The notes below the pieces were generated by a model. The model was not told the DNA's origin. It was given only the letters and a program-made list of their open reading frames with translations, and ran no database searches. 46,108 bases of DNA from Helochares maculicollis (Eukaryota > Arthropoda > Insecta > Coleoptera > Hydrophilidae). Position 1 is the first letter of the stretch. The number at the start of each line of letters is the position of its first letter. The stretch is taken from positions 1-46,108 of the forward strand of contig JAWQRO010000255.1 of the NCBI GenBank assembly GCA_033557835.1, in the 5' to 3' direction. The translations under genes were made by a program, and so were the position numbers. Below, in pieces: positions 10,226 to 23,800 of the stretch.

Positions 10226-11432
10226 TTTGTATATTTTTTTAATTATTTGAATGCACTCACTATTAAACAAAATTTAAATTTTCTTTGTAACTGGAGTGAC
10301 AACGACAGAGAAACTTAACCATAACAACAAATTTTGACATTTCAAGTCAAATATTCACCGATTCTCAAGAAGTGCCATCCTAAGCAGTTGGTTCCAAAAT
10401 CAAAGTTCCCAAAGTAAAGATCATAACGGAAAGTTTAAATCCTTTCATCAGATATCTTCATCACTAGGTAGCGCCTGCGTACATAATCGTCAATGCGAAA
10501 ATAGTGATTATGGCACTGATAGTAGGCATATTCGCATTTGCTTTATTGGAAATAAGGCAGTTCTTATGCCTATTGTATCTATAAAATAACTTGCTTATTA
10601 TTATTACATTACATTAATTAGTTATTAAGTTGAGGTTAGGTTTTTTGAATGTCAAAATCACGTGTACAAACAAGTATGTTGCCTAGCAACGCTTAACTTT
10701 AGTGAAGATAAGGATTTTGTTGGCAATATTGAAGTGAATTTCAAATTATTATCAGTAGCTAAAAGCATATTCAATAGAATTGTTAAATCATTAATTTTTT
10801 TACAGAAATTAACGATTTATCAATACAAAGTCCCTTCCAGCTTACTAAAATGAACACAAATGAGTACATCCTGGTATAAATACCCGCTTAATATCATATA
10901 CTGATGTTAAATACTCTTACTTTGACTTGTTCCTTAACTATGAATTACATAGATAAGTTGTGAAATGGACTAAGATGTAGGAATAGTGTCATGCGCAATT
11001 TTTGATTGTAACAAGTATTAAACAGTACTTAATTCAAACAATTATTCGTTTAAAAGCATTGCTAATTGATTGATTTGTCTATTATTACTGAAACTAAGTG
11101 CCTAATTGATTTTAAAACGACCCTTTCTCTTTAATATCTACTAAAAACACACTTCTAAATTTTAATTTGAATTGAAAATGTTTCCCGCTTTTAGTGTAGC
11201 CAACTTATTAGATGCATGCGTAGCTTTCTTCCTGGCAGCAGCCATATTTAATAGTGTTTGCTTAAGGACTTCGAGAAGTGCACGGGCAAATATCATTGAA
11301 AATAAGCGAGTTTAGTAAATATTTTTTAATACAATTGGTCCATCAAACAGGCGTGTGTGTGGATTATTATGAGCCATTTTCCTTAAAGCTTGGAAAGGCT
11401 GGATATATCATAAGAAAACTTGATAGATGTCG
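10226..11432. promoter_or_regulatory. divergent promoter region between the ZAD gene and velo
   Basis: Separates the minus-strand ZAD gene start (ATG 10225) from the plus-strand protease transcript. It contains an RFX-type X-box GTTGCCTAGCAAC at 10678-10690 and an E-box CACGTG at 10659-10664. A probable non-coding first exon of the protease gene ends at 11432 with donor GTAAGT (TGTCG|GTAAGT). The open frame at 10662-10853 overlaps these sites and shows no family features. Confidence 0.45.
10678..10690. promoter_or_regulatory. RFX X-box palindrome
   Basis: GTTGCCTAGCAAC is an inverted repeat of the RFX half-site with a short spacer, the form found upstream of ciliary genes in animals. A CACGTG E-box lies 14 bp upstream. 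Binding is inferred. Confidence 0.45.
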
Positions 11433-11825
11433 GTAAGTTGTTGTCTTACGTTTCTGTGCCTTTTGTTACTAAATAAAAGGCTTTGCCTTTTTGAGAGGTC
11501 GAAATTTGATAGTGGGCTCTTCTCGCCGTATTTATAATTTGATTAACTGGAGTTTTCAAGTGTTTTTACGACAATATAAGCGAGTTATTTACAAGTGAAA
11601 TCACGTAAGAGATTGTACGGAATTCTGCTACTGTTTGATTAATTAGCACTAAAATATCTCAAATAGAATTATCTTTCGTGAATATACGCTCGTATTATTA
11701 ATATTTGAAAATTCCTACATTAATGGGCTAAAAACACTGTCTTTATGAGGCGTACTGTGTGGGGTTAAAGTTCCCAAGGGTAGAACAAATTATATTTCGA
11801 TAGAAATCAGTTCCCACTTTTACAG

Positions 11826-11873
11826 GTTAAAATGCTGGAAAGCTAAGACCTAACTGACAAAGAGGAAAGCAAG
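11826..11873 (+). promoter_or_regulatory. velo 5' leader with a four-codon upstream ORF
   Basis: After the acceptor TTTTACAG (ends 11825) the leader contains a minimal upstream reading frame ATG-CTG-GAA-AGC-TAA at 11832-11846, 27 bp before the main ATG at 11874. Confidence 0.5.
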
Positions 11874-14800
11874 ATGGCCCAATATTTTCAAGTATTGAGT
11901 CAAGATAACAAACCAACAACTATGGAAGAACTTCGGCAGTTTTATCCTAATGTTTCCAATGTTCAATATGTCATTGCAACACCGGATGGTCAACCACAGC
12001 AATTTCAAACTCAGCAGGTCTGTTATTCTTTTATTTATTTATTGCTTTATATCACACACCTATTTTATGTGTCTTCAGTTTTCAATAAGTGACAATTACC
12101 CACAACAAATATCTTTTATTTTTTCCATAATTTTCATTATGTTTTACCACAAACTAGCATGGTTTCATCATTAATAGATTGTCGCAAGTAATGTTGACAA
12201 AATTGGATACAACTGGATGTGGTTTTTTTGTGCTGCAAATCTTCTTTATTCAAAAACGTGTGTTAACAATGTGCTTCCCAGTGAAAATTATTGAGATATT
12301 CTAGGTTTTAGTTTTGTTATACCACTAATTTTTTACATGCTTTGTAATATCAGCATCTGCTTCTAGGCATGATGCCTTTGTACGTGAATGTATAAATTCT
12401 TCTAAAGCTAAATCCTGCCTAAAACTGAAAGCACTTTAAACCATAGTACAAGAAAGAAAACTTCAAAATTTTAGTCTTACCTGCTAAATAACTTTTATTC
12501 TATGACCATAACTTGCTCATTATATAATATTATAATACATTATAAATAAAAATGTGTAACTTGTACTATAAGCCAAAAACTTTGTTTCTGTAGTTTTAAT
12601 TTCTAATTCGGTTTTCGAATTTCTTGCGAATTCTAGTACATTCAGAAATGATTACTGTTTTTTCATCAGAACGTCTTTGAAGACTGGTTGGATAGTGCAT
12701 GTTTAATACTTGCATAAAATACATGTAGTAGTTTTTTTATCATGCAATTTTAATGCTTTACAATATGTTGTGATAATTTTAGCTTGTTACAGTAAATAAC
12801 TCAAAAACAAAGTTGTTTCAAAAATATATACTGTTCCTCTACTCAATATTTCCATATAGATACATGTGTAGCATTAAAATAGTAGAACATTTAAATATTT
12901 ACACACTGAAAACTTGCGTATCTTGCTGAAGTTAAATTGAAAAGGTTGACTTGCTCAATGCTTTTATTTTTAGTCTAAAACAAATATTTTAGTAAGTTTT
13001 ATATTAAGTAGACTGTAGAATTCAGACTGAAAGTTGTAAATGAGGCAGTTCGTAGACTCTTGTGGCTGTATTACTATGATTTTCATATGGTTAATATAGT
13101 AGGGAAGTAGGAATACATTAAGAACCCAATAAGTTTCTTGCTTACTTGAGATTCCTTCAGTTTGTTTAACGTCTCTCGAGGAGAAGAAGTACATTATGGA
13201 ATAAATTCTCTTAAAAATAGAATTACAAATCATAATAAAATCATCAAATAACAGTATATTTTTGGTACTTTATGCATATATGAATTGATTCCTCCTTCAT
13301 GAGAAACGGGCAAGCAAATCGGCCACTTTCAAATAAAAAAATATATTGAATTCATGACGATTTTATATTTTCTCTTCATTAAAAAGGGCTGTATTTTCAT
13401 TAAATAAATGTACTATTTATATAATATGCTTGTTACAGAAAGCACTTCTTTTGTTTAAAAAAGCCTGAGATTCAAAGTACTCAGAAAGCAGATTTTAGTT
13501 TCGGGTAATATACTGAAACATTGATATTTGTTGACGGTTTTTCTTTTTATTATGCTTTAAAATTATAATTAAAGCTTGCTCATTTCTTATAATATTCTTG
13601 TAAATCATTTACAAAAAGCATTGAAAATACTATTTTTAGGATTACCTGTTTTCTATTCACTCCACAGAATATTTCATACAAAATAATATTAAATTATTAA
13701 AAAAAAAAATTAAAAATACCTAATATTTCCCTTGTAGGGTGAAAAATTCAAATTTAGATTTTTCCATTTTATCAATCTTAGGTAAAAATATTTAAAAGAA
13801 ATATTATAAATCACGACAAACAACATGCCACCATTAGTGCTAAATATTACCATATCTCTCTTTAATATACCACCTTAATATCTATCTTAATAATCTATAA
13901 TGAAAATATGTCATCTGTAAAAATCATTTTTATTTGATATAGCACTTACCTAAAATCCATTAAAAACAGTTTTAGGTAGAGATATGTAAATGTACGCAGA
14001 ATACTCTAAAAATGTAGCTGCATCTACTTAAGCTTCTTATATTTACATATAGAGGGTGTTGCAGAATTAATTTCCAATACTTAACCCTCATGTTAAGAAC
14101 GCCAATGTGACTACCGACCTGGTATTTTCTAAGTATAAATAAAAATGTTGAAAATGTGGCTAATTGGGAACTCCTGGCATAATTGAAATGATGCCGATAG
14201 ACCATGCTGGGTTAAAAAATATTATGCAAACACAATGGCACCGTTATCACCATAAAAATAATGGCATCACAATGAAACACGTTAGGTCTTTCAAAACTTC
14301 GAGATTAAATTTTTTCATGAACGCAAATCTGTCTTTATCAGAGAAACAGAAAAAAAACATAAACAACCATTTCACCTTTATCTTTATAAGACTACTGGCA
14401 TAACAATCAAAATTGGAACTGTCAAAATCACGTAATTAATTTTTTTCATGAATGGTAAACCTGCCTCATGAAATGGAAACAAAAAAAAGAACATAAACAA
14501 TCATTAAAGTCAAATTTTATTGAGGCATGTTGCAGAAGACAGTGCGTAACCTTGCGAAAATTTCACTCTATGTTACCATCTTCCACCGCAAGAAAGGTGA
14601 TTTTATATCGTGCATCGCAAACTAATTTGTAAAGTAAAAATTAGTCAGAGCAAAAATGCTCTAACACGTCTTTGATAATAACAAATTGCATTTATTTTAA
14701 ATGCAATGACAGAAAGGGCAAATGATCTTCGAGGTATCAGGAACGTAAATATCTTCAAATAAACTATAACTATACGAAGAATGCAAAAATATCAAATTAA

Positions 14801-17800
14801 GTAAATTATAAAATAGTTATAAATTGAATATGTTATTAGCTGGCGTTGAATGTAACATATCGAATCAAATAAAAATGCTGGTAAACAAGTGGAGCTTCAC
14901 TTGCTTCTGTGGTTGTAATTTATTGGGCTGGTTTTTTTTTGTAGGCTTTAGAGTAGCCTAGTGTGCGCTTTCATTTATATGATCTTAGCCACTATAAACA
15001 GAATTTTTCTTTCTGATTTCGTATTTAATAGGTTCAGGTGATTTACATGTTAACAAAAACTTCATTCTGTGAATAAAGCCTTTCTAGTTTTGCGAACTTG
15101 CATAATGGTAAATAATGAATAAAATACATCGAAATGAAAATATTAGCTTAAAATTGATCACACATGTAGTCGTCCTCTTTCTTCTTTGGTTGAAATTTAA
15201 TAGACCATTAACTTTTTTCGCTTGTCTATATTCCTTTTCAACAAGGTTTTTTTATCATTATTTTGTCTGTTTGGGTCCAGCTGCATTAAGTGTAGACAAG
15301 AAGGAAATTCTTTGAAATTTGTCTGTCTTCGACCGACGATGTCATTACATGTACATGTAATTAATATCTCGGTTACTAATTATGCCCCAAAATGCAAACA
15401 AAAACTAATCGCTTATTATTTTTTATATCTATCACCCCTTTAAGTTTTGTAACTTAATTTTAAAACAGGCTGTATTTTGCATTGCTCATTTCGTTAGGTA
15501 TTTAAAAGCTATACTACGGTGTATAATTAATTCAGCATATAACAGAAATACGTGGAAAAAATTTCATAAGAATATTTACCTAAAAATAATAGTAACACAC
15601 AAATGGGAATGTCAAGTTGAGGCACAAGATTTTAAATTTTTATTGCAGCACCTTTGATGCATTAGGAATTATTTGCAATTGCAGAATCCGAAAAAACGTG
15701 TTACTAAATTCAAAAATCGATTTGTAAAATGTATTTATTTTGTTGAGGAAAAATAAAGGAACAGATAAAAATTACATTTTTAAAAATTGTTCCTGACATA
15801 TTTTACTGTGACTAGCTAAATAAAAGTCAGCAAATCACTTTGCTTTTTATGCTTAATAAAATGGGTGTATTGTGAAGTGACATACATAACTAAAAGGTGT
15901 TAAATAACTGCAAATATCATATAATAATGATTTCCCAACTAATTACTGGTTAATTTTTTTAAAATCAAAAATTGGTTTTATATAAGAAAATCTACTTACC
16001 CAGAATATCTCGAAGAACAATTACATAAAAAATAATTTCTGAATTAATATTGTCGGTCAACAGTTAATTTTCGGATTAGTTAATTCAATTAAAAATAATA
16101 TAGTAGTGATTTTATTAAAATTACATGGAATAAATTGAATAAACCATCATAGATTGTTTAAGCTTAAAAAGTATGTATATGTTTAAGCAAAAACTTCTAC
16201 ATGACTATTTGGAGTCTCCTATTAAGAGTTAACATTTAATATTTATTTTATTACTTAGAATTGTTTTTAGGTTATTGATTCAGATCAAGTAATGGTCGTT
16301 GAGAATGCACCGCAACAGGTGATCACATATCAAACGCCACCGCAATACATAGTGCAACAAGCAACCAGTACTACTAATAGTCAAGAACAAAGTCAACAAG
16401 TTTATTTTGTTGAACAAATGGATACTTCTGTTGAGACGAAACATGCTCCTACGCAACAGGTTTCTGTTCTACCACAACCTAATGTTCAACAAGTGTCTGG
16501 TCAGCAGCCAGTCTCAGTCCAACAACAAGCTTCAACCCAACAACAAGCTGCTCAACAGCAGCCAGCCCAACAACCAATTGTTCTAAACCATCATTTACAG
16601 TCTTCGAGCTTAAAAGCCCAGATAGCAAATTCTGCTTCAAAATTGATTAGCCCACTTTTCCGACAAATCCAAGCCTCAGTGCGAAATGTAAGTTTCCAAT
16701 TCGTAGCAAATCTTGATTAGCTCCTAAAATCACTAAGGCTGATTTCATACTGAAGGAAACTTAAACAAAATAAAATTATGTAATGGAAACAAAATATACA
16801 AAGTGATATTTAAATCTTCATTAGAAGTTATTTAATATATGATTGTATTGATTGATGATCAGGCAATTTCTTTTAAAGTACAGGGTCACAGAAATGAATC
16901 TCTACATGTACAGTAGCGACTACAAGCCAGCCACTTAACATTCAAATATATGTATTATTTTCAATAGGATGTCGATGTGCTGCTTTATTCCAAATTCAGA
17001 GCTCTTGTGCCTATTGAATTCTGTATTTTATTAATTATGAACTGAATGCAATCTTTAAATTGGATTTTCAAAAATTAAATGTATCATATATATCAAATTT
17101 GAATCACTGTCATTCATCACCTATTTGCTGTATGTTAAAAACTCTGAATTTGCCTAATAATTTATAATAACCAGAATACAACCATAAACTCTTCTATATG
17201 CTACAGAATTGCCTACAGTTACGTCTTCATATTTTCCTCTCATATTATCAATTATGTGAATAAAATATTTCATCTTAACCAACTTTTCTATATATGCACT
17301 TACAAGCTACATTGACAGTTATGGATTTTTTTAGTAGATATATAACTGAATTTTTCATTTAATTATTTAAACCACACTCAGCCTAAAGTTTACTTTAAAA
17401 TATTTATTTTGTATGAAAATAGGAAAGACCCCAAATGCCTGCTAATGTTGCCACTGCATCTCCACAAAGGCAGATCCAATTGCCCCAAGCTAGGCCCTCT
17501 ATACATTCCTTGCAGCAGCAAAGACCCCAATTAGTACAGGTACCATTAAGTAGGAACTGCTTGAAATAGTTTATTAATTAGTGGTTTTGGTTGTAGCAGG
17601 AAGTAGTAGCATGTTTAAGTAGGCAATTTTTGATGTGACTGTACCATTTATCTTATTTGTGCACAATTGAAACAAAAATAGATTAGATTATATTTTATAA
17701 ATAAGTAAGACCAAAGCTGTACAACAATTTTATAAAAGCCAAACCTGAGATATTTACAAAAAAACTTCTAGGAGTAGAATAAAAAATTATTTTATTTATA

Positions 17801-20800
17801 CATGCAAATATCTACGGGTGGGCAGTAGACAATTAAATGTTCATTATCATTTTTATGCAGATGTAAGTTGTGTAAATAGATAACATTCTAAGTGGTCTAT
17901 CTTCATGTTGTGATTGCTTTCATTTTGTTTACAGAACTATAAAATGATAAGCTTATTGGTTTCGTGTGCATTTATGTTTTTACATATCTCTAAAAACACT
18001 TGAAAGTTAAAAGTTTTCAGTGTATCATCAAGAGATCACGTAATAAGTAGTTGGTTTTTGAAGTCTATAATGATTTTTGCGTTGTAAAGTTGTAAGATTG
18101 ATATTTATAAGTACAAAAAAGCATAATTTATAAGTTAACTAATTAAAATGGACGGTAAAAATGAAAATGACCCAATTCAGTTTCCCAAGGGTCCTATGGG
18201 ATATGGTAGCTTTCTCCAGAGCAATAACATAGCTACCAGCTCTCCTCGTCGAGTAATTTACTGTGTTCATGGTAAACCAAGTGCTGGATGTTGTAAAGTA
18301 TTAGAGGGTGAAATAACCGAACCAGCTGATGAAGTTGTTGATATATCCACTCATGCTAAAGAAAATTCCGACACGAGCCGTTTAATCAACAAGCATTGCC
18401 ACAAATCAAGACGGGAAGAAGTTGATAAGCGAGCTAGAAAAAAATTGATACTTGCCAGTGTATTATGTGTATTTTTTATGATTGGTGAAGTAATTGGTGG
18501 CTATTTGTCTAGCAGTTTGGCTATTGCTACAGATGCAGCTCATTTGTTAACAGACTTTGCAAGTTTTATGATATCCTTGTTTTCATTATGGATGGCGACA
18601 AGACCTGCTACCAGAAAAATGTCTTTTGGGTGGTACAGAGCAGAAGTAATAGGAGCGTTGACTTCTGTGCTTATGATATGGGTGGTCACAGGAATTTTAG
18701 TCTACATGGCAGTTGACCGAGTAATTCATCGCAATTTTGAAATAGATGCCTTTGTTATGCTCATCACTTCAGCTGTGGGAGTCGGTGTCAATTTAATAAT
18801 GGGCCTGACGCTTCATCAACATGGGCACTCGCATGGGGGCAGTTCTCACTCGCACTCCGATAATTCGCATAAGCACGCAGAAGATGGACTGAAGAAAAGT
18901 GGAGGTGGATCCCATTCCCATGATCAAAACATTAATGTCCGAGCAGCTTATATTCACGTCATAGGAGATTTCTTGCAAAGCTTCGGTGTTCTTGTTGCAG
19001 CAATTGTAATCTACTACAAACCAGAATGGGATATTGTGGACCCAATCTGCACATTCCTGTTTTCAATTTTAGTGTTGATCACAACCTTTGCCATAATTAA
19101 AGACACTTTGCTAGTCTTGATGGAAGGAATGCCGAAAGGCATTGATTTTAATGATGTTCACGATATTTTTATAAACATACCAGGCGTTAGGAAGGTGCAT
19201 AATTTGAGAATTTGGGCATTGAGCTTAGATAAAACGGCCCTTTCGGCCCACATAGCTATTCAACCTGGAACGAATCCCCAATCAATTCTAATGATCGCTA
19301 CAAAAAATGTACATGACAAGTACAACTTCTTCGAAATGACACTACAAATTGAAGAATTTCACGACGCCATGGAAAATTGCTACCAATGCAAAATGCCTGA
19401 TGTATGAGGGGCATTTTACTTTGCTTCATGCATCGAGTATTTTTCAAAGATTTATATGTGCTAATAATGAAATTTATTTCTTAAAATGTAAAATACAAAT
19501 AGCCTATCAAATGTTTTGATAAAAAGTAAATTTATTGATGCTCTGTGTCTTTTTCTGTTATTTTTTTTCATAGTTATTTAATAAGTTAGCAGTATTTTGT
19601 GTAGGAGTACTATTAATTTTTTATATAAAGTTGTTTTTGTAATTATTAGAACATTTTTGCAGATTCATTAAAAATTGTCAGATGTCACCTGTTTATATAT
19701 GATACAAATATAGAAAAACAAACATTGTTTCGACACTGATTTTATATTAAAATTGTAAAATGGTATTCTAGCTCTCTATTATATTTTGTCTTTGTAGAAC
19801 TAAACTATTCATAGCTGGAAAGATTATAACTAGTTAACTGACAAAGTTTTGTAGTTATAATTTAGTGATCCAAATGTTGCATGTGTAATTCGTCTGTAGA
19901 GTACTCGCTAGCTATAGAAATGATACAAGTTCTTTCTTTCATTTTGTTAACAGAAAGGCAATCGATTGCAATCAAATATTCGGTCAGTTGCACCATCTCA
20001 AGTATCATCAACTATCACTTCAGAAGTTGCTCTGCAAGTCGCACAACCTAAGGTGTCAACTGGAGTTGCAGTATGTGGTTAAATTGATACCTATGTAGTT
20101 AAAAATGAAATAATGTTGATGAAAAAACCTAGTTGGCATGCTTTCTAGTTGATTGCCAATAATTTGAAATTTTGAAATGCTTATTTATCTTGTCTCAGAG
20201 TTTTAAGAATGGGGATTAAGAACCTTACTTTTTATTTTGAATAGTAGCACAAAGGAAGGTGGCACTGGAAAGCTTATATCAATTTGCAGACGGCAGAGGT
20301 GTAATATTTCGTATTCATATTGAAGCATTTTCAATATCAGCAAACAAAATGGATTGTATTAATCAGTTCGGCCTTCATTATATCATGTGCATTTTAATGC
20401 ATTTTAAAACTCCTCCATATTTTTCTGCACTTTAATAAATATATTGCGCTTATACAACGTGGCATGTTTATTAAGCATTACAGATTGAAATATTTCGTAT
20501 TTAATGTGAAAATTAGTAGCTTAATAGAATTTATGCTGGGATACTAGATAAATGTGTGTTTTAACAATTTCGTATATTTTCAAAGAAACTATCTGAATGA
20601 TTTCGATTATTATTTTTACTATTTCCAGACAAATACGGACAAAGTAGAAGCAGTAACTTTAGCCAATGGGTCTTTAGTCAGTGTGGCAGAATTTAAAGAA
20701 CTTCAAGCTAGAAATAAGCTACAAGCACAACAAAAGCAAGCGGATACTGGTTGTAATACACCAAGTACCACTACTAAGAAAAAAGCAGTTACTAGAACCA

Positions 20801-23800
20801 CAACTCCAAGACCAAATAATAGGACAAAAACTGTAACTGCTATTAGGAAAGGAACTACAGCCAATAAACAATTTGCTGGAAGCGTTCGACCGAAACTGCA
20901 ACCAAACAAAGCAAATATTCGGTCAGCACCTACTACTCCTACTGCTGCAAGATTTCAAGGGCCGCAAGGTACTCTTCAACAGAGAGGTATAGCATCGTGC
21001 CCCAGAATGCCACAGCCTCAGTTACTGCAGCAAAAACAAATGGCACATGTAGGCGGCCAGCAGCAAGTGCGTGGACAGGTTCCTCAGCCTGTTCGCCAAC
21101 AGTTTCAACAGCAACAGCCTGAAGCTGTAGATCCACAGGGATTGAAAACTCAACAGTTGCAGCAGCAACTGCAGCTGGAACAACAGAGGCATCAAAGGTT
21201 ACGACAACAAATACAACAGCAGCAACAAATCCAGATACAACATATGCAACAACAGCAAACCGTTGAGCATGTTCCCCAGAGACTTGTTGTTCCTAGCCAG
21301 CTACAACGCATCATAGGTAATATATATTGTGATTGTTGCAAAGTTTAAATTATATCTGTGATTTTTAAACATTCAAAATTTGAAATTACCATGTGGAATA
21401 CATCCACTTATCAATTTGGATTTGAACGCTCATTTTAATTAGTTTCTTAGGTTACTAAAATTATATTTTTTATATTTCTATACAGAAAGTGCTCCACAAA
21501 CTGAAGAGTACAATGATTCAATAAGGATGTTGATGCTTCTACCTGATGGTGAACAACGGCTTATTACATTCACAATCCCGAAAGAGCAATGTACAATTCA
21601 AGAAATTTTAGAACAGGTAGGTGTGCAGTTCAATGCAGATACCAAAATAGATTGTCGTGAGTCCACTTTGCCTGGCATCAATTATATTGTTACTGTTGGA
21701 TCTCCACCTGATTCAAGTTTAGCAGAACTGATGCAGGTATGTAGTGAAAAAATTTAAATCTCAGGAATCGATTGAAAACCCATATATTTTTATTAGGTTG
21801 ATGAATCTGTAGAAATGATCGAGGAAGGAGCGTATCAACAACAAACTCAACCAATCGAGCAGCAATCTGTTTCTCAAATACCAGAACCCGCCCCTTCTCC
21901 AAAACCCTCCACTCCTGAACCACCAAAAGAACTACCCAAGTTGATACCTGGTAAATTAGCGGTTTGTAAACAGTGCGGGTATGTGTCGGAAGACTTTAAC
22001 CGGTGTTTGAGGTGTAAGAGGAAGTTGCCGCCAGACGTCCGAGCAGTAGAAGCACCTAACACTTCCAATTTCAAGAAACAAGAAACAGCGAAAGCTGTTG
22101 CTGCGTTACAGGAGAAAAAACAAATTAACATCACATTGAAAAATAATGGTAAGTTTGCATTATTTTCTGCATTGCTAACTATTCTTAATATTTTTTCTTA
22201 GCTCATAGATTAATTTCACTTATAGTAGTATTGACTGAATAAAAAAGTGTAAAAGTAATTATTTACTGTTCTTAAAGCTATTTATCCATTAACCATTATC
22301 ATAAGGTATTTTATTTCAAATCTATTCCTTGTGGACTAGAATTTTGCATTAAAATGTTACTTTTTGCTTAAAATAACAGCTGTCTTATATAAAGTAGAAG
22401 TGCGAAATAAAAACGAACAAAATATACTCTAGTCATGGTACTCGAGATTACTGGAATATAATAATACGAATTAAATTAGAAAAATATATTTTTATGTAGA
22501 CTGCAAGTTTTATACATATTTTAGTAAAGTTTTCAGTATTTTAGTAAAATAAATTGGAACAATTTAACGAGTAAATTTTTCATTATTTGCCGTTTGCACA
22601 CAGTGGGTTTGTTTGGAAGAAGTAATAAAACTAAGCATTTGCATTTTTTCGACATATTCAATTTCAAAATTGACTCACTAGTATTTTAACTACTCCTGTT
22701 GCTTTTTATCTTTACCAACTGCTTGGGTGGCTTGTTTCTTTTAATTCAATACACATCGAGCAACTGTGTTTAAGCAGACTAAAAGTGCACAGTAGGAGGT
22801 ATGTTGCGTAATAAAGATTACAAATGGAATCAACGTACTTTAAATAGTTTATTTTATTACAATAAATTGGTGAAGGGTTCGTATAATTTGTCTATTCCTC
22901 AAAACCTTATGTCCCAACCAGTAGTGAATGTTGTATAACATGTTATGTTTTAAATTATAATAGTGTGGTGTTTGGGTACTATTTTCTTTGGTTGAATAAA
23001 ATATAGTGATTGGAAAAATTTCTTCAGTGATTACTCTGTGTTAATAAATAAATTATAATCTAAAATATCAAAGAAAGACAAATCTTCAAACATAGAAATC
23101 TGTGTTATAAAATACCGACAAAAATAATTAATCAAACTAAGGTAACCATCCTATAGCTTAATGTTTCAAAGGGAAGGGGAATCTGCGAAACGTTTTGTTA
23201 CATTTTGTAATACAGTAATGTAGTGGCTAGACCTCCTAAGTTTGTTTAAATTTATGTACTATAAATATTATACTGCAATTTGATATTCGATGGTGTTCCA
23301 AATTTTTCAAATTTACGATAGACATATATTCAGCATTGCATTTCATTAAAGTATTCACATTTCTAAAAATTTCTATTTTTGATTTGAATTTTATATCATT
23401 TTATTTGGATTTTTGTGAAATATCAAAAAGTGACATTACGTGAATGTTTTGCATCAGTGACATGATGTGAAATAGCTGAAAGTAGACTACTAAAAAAATT
23501 CAAAAAGATATATATAAATACAAAAGTACATAAGTGACAAGTTTTGTCGAAAACATCCATTACATATTTATCTAAAAAAAAAACTCTTGTATTTTACTAG
23601 ATACTGGGTATATAGGTATCACAACTGCTGGATGGAAACAATGGCGATAGTCAATCTTTTATGATTGAAGAGGTTATGTGATATATCAAGCGTTATATCG
23701 GTGCATCATAAACGTGAAATATTCAGTTGAAAAATAGTTTGGAAATATTAAGTGTTAGATTCCCATTCCATCTTTGGAATTTAATTGAGTTTGCACTTTT

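Noticed and set aside
10662..10853. 63-codon frame between the divergent genes
   Set aside because: No splice sites, family motif or promoter of its own; overlaps the X-box region.
7470..15474. One 8-kb transposon with 1.4-kb terminal inverted repeats
   Set aside because: The interval contains the ZAD gene's first exon and the first velo exon, and each arm has its own TA-bounded pair of imperfect terminal repeats, so two separate insertions explain it better.
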